Shown here in pieces: positions 57,563 to 64,000 of a stretch of 64,000 bases of DNA. Each line of letters starts with the position of its first letter. Position 1 is the stretch's first letter. This DNA comes from Vulcanimicrobiota bacterium (lineage in GTDB: Bacteria > Vulcanimicrobiota > Vulcanimicrobiia > Eremiobacterales > Eremiobacteraceae), in assembly GCA_019235715.1 (NCBI GenBank), contig JAFAKE010000051.1:24052-88051 (forward strand), in the 5' to 3' direction. The notes below the pieces were generated by a model that was not told the origin of the DNA, searched no databases, and saw only the letters and a program-made list of their open reading frames with translations. Position numbers and translations under genes: made by a program.

Positions 57563-58732
57563 ATGAGCCTGTGCGTCGTTTTCATTTGGGCGATGTTGCT
57601 GGCAGATGCCGCACCGGCGACGCCGGCGCCGGCACCCGCCGCGATGGCGCCCGCGCCCGCGCCGACGATCAAGCCGGATCAGTGGCAAGGCGTCACGCTC
57701 GGCGAGAGCATCGATACCGTGCGCACTCGGCTCGGCCCGCCGGATTTCAACCGCAAGGTCATCTTAGGATCGATGCTCGTCGAATATCCGATCCACGGCG
57801 GCGAGGGCTCGCTCGTGCTGGAGACGAGCGGCAAGGCGGTGACGTCGATCCGCGTCGAGGCGCCTGCGCCCAAACAGCTGAGCTTGCCGATCGGCGATCC
57901 CTTCGGCGTCAACTTAGGCGATAGCGTGACGCGGTTGCTCACGCTGCGCGGTCAGCCGAGCCGCATGTATGACGACGGGCCGGACGACTCTTCGACGATC
58001 TACGGCGCGTCGAACGAGAACCGCTGGATCTATTCCATCCACTCATCGACGGTTGTGGCGATCACGCTCATCGCGCCGAAACCACCGCAGCCGCCTGCAA
58101 CGCCCGGACCGCCCGGTCTGGTGTTGCAAGGGACGCCAAAACCGCATCACGGCACCGTGATCAAAGGCACGCCTGCGCCGGCGCGTCCTGCGGTCGCATC
58201 GCCAGCATCGCCAGCCGTCGCGGCTGGCGCCACACCGAACGCCGCGATGTCGCCGACCCCGATCCCCGGCATCGCGTTGCCCGCGCCGAACCCGACGTCC
58301 GGACCGGCTCGTCCGACGCCGCGGCCGACACCCACTCCAGTCGCTGCGGCAACACCCACCCCGCGCCCCGCCGCAGCCGGCAGCTCGACGCCGAACGCGA
58401 TCGCGCTCGCGAGTCCCGCGGCGATCGAGATGACGCCGCGCCCGGTGACGGCGCCCGTCGCCAGCGCGCAGCCGGCCGACGGCAGCTCGGTCGAGACCGC
58501 GATCGTCGTGCGCGCGCCCGACATGGCCACCGGTTTCGACTACATCTATAAGTTCGTCGAGAACATCTCGTGCGGCGACGGCTCAAGCCAATATCGCATC
58601 ACCGGCCAAGACATCACGTCGGAGCACCGTCACAACTACGCGAAGATCACCGCGGAATGTCCGACGACGCACGACCGGCGGCTATTCTATTTCGACGTGA
58701 CTGCGATCTTCACCAAGAGCACCGAGCGCTGA
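57563..58732 (+). CDS. Secreted protein with duplicated N-terminal module and Pro/Ala/Thr-rich linker
   Basis: Module 1 WQGVTLGESIDTVRTRLGPPDF..., module 2 FGVNLGDSVTRLLTLRGQPSRM..., P/A/T-rich stretch, C-terminal ISCGDGSSQYRITGQDITSEHRHNYAKITAECPTTHD. Confidence 0.7.
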   Translation: MSLCVVFIWAMLLADAAPATPAPAPAAMAPAPAPTIKPDQWQGVTLGESIDTVRTRLGPPDFNRKVILGSMLVEYPIHGGEGSLVLETSGKAVTSIRVEAPAPKQLSLPIGDPFGVNLGDSVTRLLTLRGQPSRMYDDGPDDSSTIYGASNENRWIYSIHSSTVVAITLIAPKPPQPPATPGPPGLVLQGTPKPHHGTVIKGTPAPARPAVASPASPAVAAGATPNAAMSPTPIPGIALPAPNPTSGPARPTPRPTPTPVAAATPTPRPAAAGSSTPNAIALASPAAIEMTPRPVTAPVASAQPADGSSVETAIVVRAPDMATGFDYIYKFVENISCGDGSSQYRITGQDITSEHRHNYAKITAECPTTHDRRLFYFDVTAIFTKSTER

Positions 58733-58751
58733 GCGCGCCTTTGCGCAGTCG

Positions 58752-59738
58752 CTACGCAGCCACGTCGCCAAGCGCGCGGCGCGCGAAGACGCGCACCATG
58801 CGCTTGCGATAGGGAATCGTCGCGCTCGTGTTGTCGAGCGGCTTGCCGGCAGCGAACGCCGCATCCGCTGCCGCTTCAAGCGCTTCGTGTTCGAGCTTGG
58901 TGCCGATGAGCGCCTGCGCTGCGGCGGGCACGTCGACGGGTTTCGGCGCGACCGCGTTCAACACAAGGCGCGCGTGCACGCACACGCCGTCGTCATCGCA
59001 GCGCACGAGCGCGGCGACACTGAGAATCGGAAAATCGAACGAGTTGCGCAAGCGTAGCTTGCGATATGCGCTGCGCGTGTTGTCTCCCGGCGGCGGCACT
59101 GAGATGTGCGTGACGATCTCACCCGGCTGCTTGGCCCACGCGCGCATGCCGTCGTCCACGTAGAACTGCTCGATCGGGATCTCGCGCGCGCCCGATGGGC
59201 CGATGACGTGCAGCCGCGCACCGAACGCTTGGAGCACCGGCGCCGTATCGGATGAGTTCACCGCCAGGCATTTCGGGCTTGACGTCGCGACACGGCAGAT
59301 ATCGCCGTCCTTTTTCATGCAATAGCCGAGCGCTTTGCGCCAGTCGAGGTTCTGATTGTAGTAATTGCAGCGCGTGTCGACGCAGACGTTGCCGCCGATG
59401 GTGCCCATGTTGCGCAATTGCGGTGTCGAGACGGCAGCTGCAGCCGCAGCCAGCGCCGGATAATGACGCCGCACGGCGTCGCTGGTGGCGAGCGCGGTTA
59501 AGGACGTGAGCGCGCCAAGCGTCAGGCCGCTCACATCGTTATAGCGGATATAGTTCAGGTTCGTGATCGGTCGCAGCCCTATGAGCACTTTGGGCGTGAA
59601 GAGACGCTGCTTCATGTTCGCATAGAGATCGGTGCCGCCCGATACGGGCAGCGCATCGGCTCCGTGCATCGCCAAGAGCTCGACGGCTTCGTCGGCGGTG
59701 CGGGCCGGGATGTAGGTGAACGGCGGCAAGCGCAGCAC
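58752..59738 (-). CDS. FAD-binding subunit of xanthine oxidase family, HcrB-like (4-hydroxybenzoyl-CoA reductase beta-like)
   Basis: LPVSGGTDLYANMKQRL; STPQLRNMGTIGGNVCVDTRCNYYNQNLDWRKALGYCMKKDGDICRVATSSPKCLAVNSSDTAPVLQAFGA, with an extra-Cys insertion. Confidence 0.87.
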   Translation of the reverse strand: MLRLPPFTYIPARTADEAVELLAMHGADALPVSGGTDLYANMKQRLFTPKVLIGLRPITNLNYIRYNDVSGLTLGALTSLTALATSDAVRRHYPALAAAAAAVSTPQLRNMGTIGGNVCVDTRCNYYNQNLDWRKALGYCMKKDGDICRVATSSPKCLAVNSSDTAPVLQAFGARLHVIGPSGAREIPIEQFYVDDGMRAWAKQPGEIVTHISVPPPGDNTRSAYRKLRLRNSFDFPILSVAALVRCDDDGVCVHARLVLNAVAPKPVDVPAAAQALIGTKLEHEALEAAADAAFAAGKPLDNTSATIPYRKRMVRVFARRALGDVAA

Positions 59739-59822
59739 GGTGAAACTACTTCAACCCAAGCGTAGCTTTTCCGTTAGCCGTCTTGACCGCGTTTCACTTG
59801 CGCGTGATTGTGTCCGCCGGTT

Positions 59823-59890
59823 GGGGGTGGGTTGGCGCCGGAGCTGGTCCGTAAAACCGCGCTCCGCGGGTTCGATTCCCGCCGCCTCCA
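59823..59890 (+). ncRNA. tRNA-like / tmRNA-TLD-like element
   Basis: GGGGGTG (59823-59829) pairs with CGCCTCC (59883-59889) via 2 wobbles; perfect T-arm GCGGG-TTCGATT-CCCGC; central hairpin CTGGTCCGTAAAACCGC; D-arm absent or truncated. Confidence 0.45.
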
Positions 59891-59991
59891 GCCCCGGGAT
59901 GACCGGAGGGTCAAGGCGTCGGACCTCTTGACTCAAGCCTTGCTGTCCGGCGTCGCGCATGTTAAGATAGCGGCACGGACCAGCTTCGGCG

Positions 59992-60017
59992 CCACCCGAC
60001 TTGGGTGGTTTTTTTTT
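59992..60017 (+). terminator. Intrinsic terminator
   Basis: CCACCC-GACTT-GGGTGG then nine T residues (60009-60017). Confidence 0.85.
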
Positions 60018-60038
60018 CGACCGCTCTTGCAGAAACCC

Positions 60039-61619
60039 TTAGAAATACAGATCCTGATAGTAGATGGAGCTGTCGGGTGAGGGGACGTACCCGTGCACGT
60101 CTCTGCGAAACACGATGGGCGGCGTCGTGTGCGCGATCGCGACCAATGGCGTTTGTTCCGTCACGATTGCCAGCGCGTCGCGGTAGAGGATGCTGCGCTG
60201 AGATCGGTCATCGACCCGGCGCGCCCGCAATACGAGCGTGTGGAAGCGATCGTCCGACCAAAACGTGACGTTCGAAGCACCGGGCGGTTGAGCATTGTCT
60301 TTGTCGAGCGGCATGTAGATGAAGTTATCCGGATCGCCGTTATCGCCAGTCCAGCCGATGACGCACATGTCGTGTTCGCCGTTCTGCACTTTTTGGATGA
60401 AGGTTCCCCACTCGAACCCCTGCAACCGGGCGCGGACGCCGATCGCGGCGAGATCGGCCTGGATCGCCTCAGAGACGCGCTCGGGCTCGGGCAAATATGG
60501 CCGCGGCGCGGTCGGGAACCACAAGGTCGTTGAAAAGCCGTGTGGATAACCGGCGAGTGAAAGCAGACGCTGCGCGTGAGCGGGATCGTAGGTGCTGTCA
60601 AGCTCGACGCCCTGCGGCCATACCGCCTGCGGCAAGAACTGGCGCGCGATCGTCGCGGTTGGATCGTAGAAATGACGGACGAGCGCCGCTCTGTCCACCG
60701 CAAGATTCAGCGCGCGGCGCACGCGCACATCGTCGAACGGATGCTTGCGCGTGTTGAGCGCCAGAAACACGACGCTGTTGGCTGGTTGGTGGTACACGCG
60801 CACCGACGAGTCGTGCGCGAGTTGGGCGAGTCCGCCGGGTGTCGGGAATTCCCAGCCGTCGATGTCACCGCGCAGCAGGAGTAGGGCCGTGGTGGCAGCG
60901 TCCGGGATGTCGCGTAAGATCACGGTGCCGATGCGCGGCTTGTCCCCCCAATATCCGTCGAACCGCTTCAGTGTGATATGGTCGTCATGCACCCACTCCG
61001 TCAAGCGGTAGGGACCTGTGCCGACGGGCGCTTGCGAGAATCCGTTGCGCTCACGGGCGAGCGCCACCGGCGATGCGATGCCGAATGCGGGCATCGCAAG
61101 ATCCGCGAGCAGCGGTGCGAGCGGTTCGCGCAGATCGATTTCGACGACATCGGGGTCACGTGCGATCACGCTTGCGATCCGTCCGGGAAAGCCGCCGAAC
61201 TGCGCTCCGTAGTACGTAAAAATGCCCCACGCGTGATACGGATTGTGCGGATCGCGCCAACGATCGAGGTTGAACTTCACAGCTTGCGCGTCCAACGGCG
61301 TTCCATCTTGGAAGCGAACGCCGTGCCGTAGATGAAATGTCCATCGTCGGCCGTCGGCACTGACGGCCCACGATGTCGCAAGAGACGGCTCGATATCGAA
61401 GGTGCCCGGTTTATATCGCGTGAGACCCTCGTAGATGGCGCGTGTCGTCATGAGTGAGATTCCGTCAAATGCGATGGCGGGGTCCAACGTGACCGCGTCG
61501 TTGTTGCGCCCGAAGACGAGCGTATCGGCTGGACCGTGCGGCGGATGCGCGCCGCACGCGACGCACACTGACGCCAGGACCGTGCAGGTGAAGAGCCGTA
61601 GTGGCCCGCTAGGAGACAT
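60039..61619 (-). CDS. ABC transporter substrate-binding lipoprotein, family 5 (oligo/dipeptide type)
   Basis: Lipobox VCVACGAH; DTLVFGRNNDAVTLDPAIAFDGISLMTTRAIYEGLTRYKPGTFDIEPSLATSWAVSADGRRWTFHLRHGVRFQDGTPLDAQAVKFNLDR. Confidence 0.95.
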   Translation of the reverse strand: MSPSGPLRLFTCTVLASVCVACGAHPPHGPADTLVFGRNNDAVTLDPAIAFDGISLMTTRAIYEGLTRYKPGTFDIEPSLATSWAVSADGRRWTFHLRHGVRFQDGTPLDAQAVKFNLDRWRDPHNPYHAWGIFTYYGAQFGGFPGRIASVIARDPDVVEIDLREPLAPLLADLAMPAFGIASPVALARERNGFSQAPVGTGPYRLTEWVHDDHITLKRFDGYWGDKPRIGTVILRDIPDAATTALLLLRGDIDGWEFPTPGGLAQLAHDSSVRVYHQPANSVVFLALNTRKHPFDDVRVRRALNLAVDRAALVRHFYDPTATIARQFLPQAVWPQGVELDSTYDPAHAQRLLSLAGYPHGFSTTLWFPTAPRPYLPEPERVSEAIQADLAAIGVRARLQGFEWGTFIQKVQNGEHDMCVIGWTGDNGDPDNFIYMPLDKDNAQPPGASNVTFWSDDRFHTLVLRARRVDDRSQRSILYRDALAIVTEQTPLVAIAHTTPPIVFRRDVHGYVPSPDSSIYYQDLYF

Positions 61620-61622
61620 CGC

Positions 61623-62849
61623 GTGACACTTCTCTTGTCAGGCGGCCGGCTCATTGACGGCACGGGCGCGGACCCGCGCACGAACGCGACGATCGCCATT
61701 GAGGGCGAGCGTATTTCTGCGGTATCCACCAATGGTCAGCGGCGTGCCGGCGACGCCATCGACTGCAGCGGTCTCACCCTTCTGCCCGGGCTGATCGATG
61801 CGCACGCGCATCTCGGCCTGGTGTTTGATTTCACCGCCGACCCCGGTGCGATGTCGTCAGCGGAGATCGCGGCGCGCACGTTTCGCAACTGCGACCTGTG
61901 CCTCGATGCCGGCTTCACCACCGTGCGCGACATGTGCGGAGTGGACGGAGGCTTGGCGCGCGCGATCGAGAGCGGACTCGTACGCGGGCCGCGCGTCTTT
62001 CCGTCGGGGCCGGCGATCGTGCAGACCGGCGGCCACGGCCACACGACCGGACCGTTCTGTTTCCAAGATCACTCCATCGAATTTCCGGGTCTCGTCCAGC
62101 TCATCGCGATCTGCGACGGCGCCGATGAGGTGCGTCATCAAGCACGAGTGAATTTTCGGCGCGGCGCGACCCAGCTGAAGGCATTTATCAGCGGCGGCGT
62201 CGTGTCGACCACCGACCGCCTTGAAGATACGCAGCTCACCGTCGAAGAGCTGCGCGCTGCGGTCGTCGAGGCCAAGGCGCGCGAAACGTACGTCGCCGGC
62301 CACGCGCATAACACGCGCGCGATCCGCAACGGGCTTGAAGCCGGGCTCGAGTGTTTCGAGCATGGCACCATGTTGGATGAAGCGACCGCCGCTGCGATGG
62401 CCAAGGCCGGTGCGGCGCTGGATCCGACGCTTGCCGTGACGCATTTGATGGTCGACTCGTGGCAAGAATGGAAGCTGCCGCAAAGCGTGGTCCCGCGCGT
62501 GCAGGGCTGCGAGCGTATGATGGGCGAGGCGACGCGCATGGCGCGCGCAGCCGGCGTGCTCATCGGGTCGGGCTCTGACCTCCTGGGTTCCGAGCAAAAC
62601 CGGCGCGGTCTGGAGCTGACGCTCAAAGCCGCCGTGCTTAGTCCGATGGAAGCGATCGTGTGCGCGACGCTTTCCAACGCGCGCATCATGCACCAGGAAC
62701 AGGATCTCGGCTCCGTCGCCGAGGGCAAGCTGGCTGATCTCATCGCCATCAACGGCGACCCGCTTGACAACCCGGCGCTCTTCGACGACCCCTCGAGCGT
62801 CGTGCTGGTCATCAAAGGCGGGAAGGTCGTGAAGAACGCGATCGGCTGA
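61623..62849 (+). CDS. Metal-dependent amidohydrolase (imidazolonepropionase-like)
   Basis: LLSGGRLIDGTGADPRTNATIAIEGERISAV; TLLPGLIDAHAHLGL; AGFTTVRDMCG; HAHNTRAIRNGLEAGLECFEHGTMLDE; GTG start. Confidence 0.94.
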   Translation: MTLLLSGGRLIDGTGADPRTNATIAIEGERISAVSTNGQRRAGDAIDCSGLTLLPGLIDAHAHLGLVFDFTADPGAMSSAEIAARTFRNCDLCLDAGFTTVRDMCGVDGGLARAIESGLVRGPRVFPSGPAIVQTGGHGHTTGPFCFQDHSIEFPGLVQLIAICDGADEVRHQARVNFRRGATQLKAFISGGVVSTTDRLEDTQLTVEELRAAVVEAKARETYVAGHAHNTRAIRNGLEAGLECFEHGTMLDEATAAAMAKAGAALDPTLAVTHLMVDSWQEWKLPQSVVPRVQGCERMMGEATRMARAAGVLIGSGSDLLGSEQNRRGLELTLKAAVLSPMEAIVCATLSNARIMHQEQDLGSVAEGKLADLIAINGDPLDNPALFDDPSSVVLVIKGGKVVKNAIG

Positions 62850-63021
62850 CGTCGCGCTGCTAACGTCGAGCGTCCCGATCTAGGAAGCGAATTTTCGGTA
62901 CCGCCACGCGCCTACCATCAGTACTCTCCACGAGGCCCGAGTGCCGGCCCCTAGGTTAGGCTGTTATCAGAGGACGCGCATAGCGCGCGATACCTCACGC
63001 CAGACCATGGAGGGTCATCTC

Positions 63022-63465
63022 ATGCATAACCGCTCGATCCACAGCGCCGTCGCCGCGGTTGCCGTCGCGCTTGCGGCAGCGATCAGCCTCGCGGCCCCAG
63101 CCCATGCGGCCGGAACCGTCGCGCTCAGTGCGCTGACTCCGGCATCCCCGCTCTACGAGCTCGGACCGGTCATCGCGACCGGAAAGTGCGATCTCGCCGA
63201 CGCTCCCGCTCGCGTGTCACGCGCATATCCGGCCGAGTGGCCGGAAGTCGCGGCGGGCCAGGGCATCGACGCCGCGCAGACGACCGTGCTGATCAATCTC
63301 GATTCTCGGGGCACGCTTGTCAACTCGGCCATCGCGCAGTCATCCGGCAACATGCTCCTCGACGACGAAGCACTCGTCGTCGTGCGCAACTCCAGCTACA
63401 CGCCTGAGATCCACGAATGCAACCGCTACGCGCGCGCCTACTTCATCGACGTGATGTTCGAGTGA
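63022..63465 (+). CDS. Secreted TonB C-terminal-domain-like protein
   Basis: Signal peptide; YPAEWPEVAAGQGIDAAQTTVLINLDSRGTLVNSAIAQSSGNMLLDDEALVVVRNSSYTPEI resembles a TonB_C fold. Confidence 0.65.
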   Translation: MHNRSIHSAVAAVAVALAAAISLAAPAHAAGTVALSALTPASPLYELGPVIATGKCDLADAPARVSRAYPAEWPEVAAGQGIDAAQTTVLINLDSRGTLVNSAIAQSSGNMLLDDEALVVVRNSSYTPEIHECNRYARAYFIDVMFE

Positions 63466-63499
63466 CGCTCGCTGCAGCGATGCATCGTTTTCCAGGTGT

Positions 63500-64000
63500 T
63501 CATCGCCGCCGGTCAGCGCCGGCGGCGATGGACTTCACACGATCCTTGAGCCGGTAGACGAACTTCAATCCCGACCACATCTCATCGATCGCGCAGATCT
63601 TGACGTCGACCAGACCATGTGCAAGGACGTAATCGCGAATCGAACTTTCACCGACGTCGGTGATCACACCCGAAGCACGCTTGCGCCAGCATATCCACAG
63701 CGCGCCATCGTTGGCGAGCGCACGCTTCCACGCAGAAAACCCGTTCTCAAGTTCGGAGGTGTCGCGGACAAATGCGATGACGAGTGATGCCTGCCGCGTG
63801 AGGCGGCGTGCGATGCGCGCATCCGCGGGCAAGGGACGTAACATCGAAGGGAACTTCGCCGGCGCGTGTATCAGCGAGATTCGGGAGCCGGCTTTGATGC
63901 CAAGTTTTGCGCCAAGCGGCGTGCCTGAGTAGCCTGCGGGTCTTATCGGCGCTCCGCCGCGCCGAAGCGCTCCAGTTCGGCATCGAGGTCTAAGTGACCG
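63500..64000 (-). CDS. DUF3052-like protein (N-terminus off window)
   Basis: Frame open to the window edge: GYSGTPLGAKLGIKAGSRISLIHAPAKF...ASLVIAFVRDTSELENGFSAWKRALANDGALWICWRKRASGVITDVGESSIRDYVLAHGLVDVKICAIDEMWSGLKFVYR. Confidence 0.82.
   Translation of the reverse strand, partial: RSLRPRCRTGALRRGGAPIRPAGYSGTPLGAKLGIKAGSRISLIHAPAKFPSMLRPLPADARIARRLTRQASLVIAFVRDTSELENGFSAWKRALANDGALWICWRKRASGVITDVGESSIRDYVLAHGLVDVKICAIDEMWSGLKFVYRLKDRVKSIAAGADRRR
63501..63530. terminator. Strong hairpin between convergent genes
   Basis: CATCGCCGCCGG-TCAGCG-CCGGCGGCGATG, perfect 12-bp stem overlapping the end of the DUF3052-like gene; no U-tract. Confidence 0.55.

Noticed and set aside
58081-58500. Pro/Ala/Thr-rich repetitive stretch as a DNA repeat element
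   Set aside because: Irregular codon-level low complexity inside a coding linker; no consistent repeat unit.
59823-59890. Ordinary functional tRNA-Tyr
   Set aside because: Lacks U33, has a bulged anticodon stem, no D-arm and no long variable arm, so it is not annotated as a standard tRNA.

Overview
This 64 kb window is high-GC bacterial chromosome, densely coding and mostly housekeeping or metabolic. I recognise no phage, IS element, CRISPR array or rRNA. The phylum is not determinable here; the gene mix would fit a deep-branching, understudied aerobic lineage such as Eremiobacterota (inference only).

Main blocks in order: moeA (partial), pilT, serS, malate synthase, thiC with a TPP riboswitch, moaA, cytochrome b-c fusion plus Rieske protein, pseudopilins, msrB, tRNA-Ser, MocA/YqeC, PucR / glutamine synthetase / two-component system, phosphoketolase-acetate kinase, a ba3-type oxidase locus, GSI-beta glnA, phosphomannomutase / MFS / nagA, a DUF4129/DUF4350/MoxR/DUF58/SpoIIM/RDD cluster containing an Xre-RES toxin-antitoxin pair, an HcrB-like flavoprotein, and a peptide-binding protein / amidohydrolase pair.

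Most noteworthy non-standard signals:
(i) a promoter-like box, a 68-nt tRNA/tmRNA-like fold and an intrinsic terminator at 59783-60017;
(ii) a canonical terminator only 22 bp upstream of the glnA start codon, with two tandem perfect DnaA boxes nearby;
(iii) a zinc-ribbon/pseudopilin hybrid protein;
(iv) an oxidase locus with an unlisted 39-aa subunit IIa-like ORF, a free CuA-type cupredoxin and a CXXCH/beta-barrel-like protein;
(v) an Xre-RES TA module with twin palindromic operators, 3'-overlapping spoIIM;
(vi) a 34-aa membrane miniprotein coupled to phosphomannomutase;
(vii) an NHL-repeat remnant.

All calls come from reading the sequence and the supplied ORF track. No searches were run.
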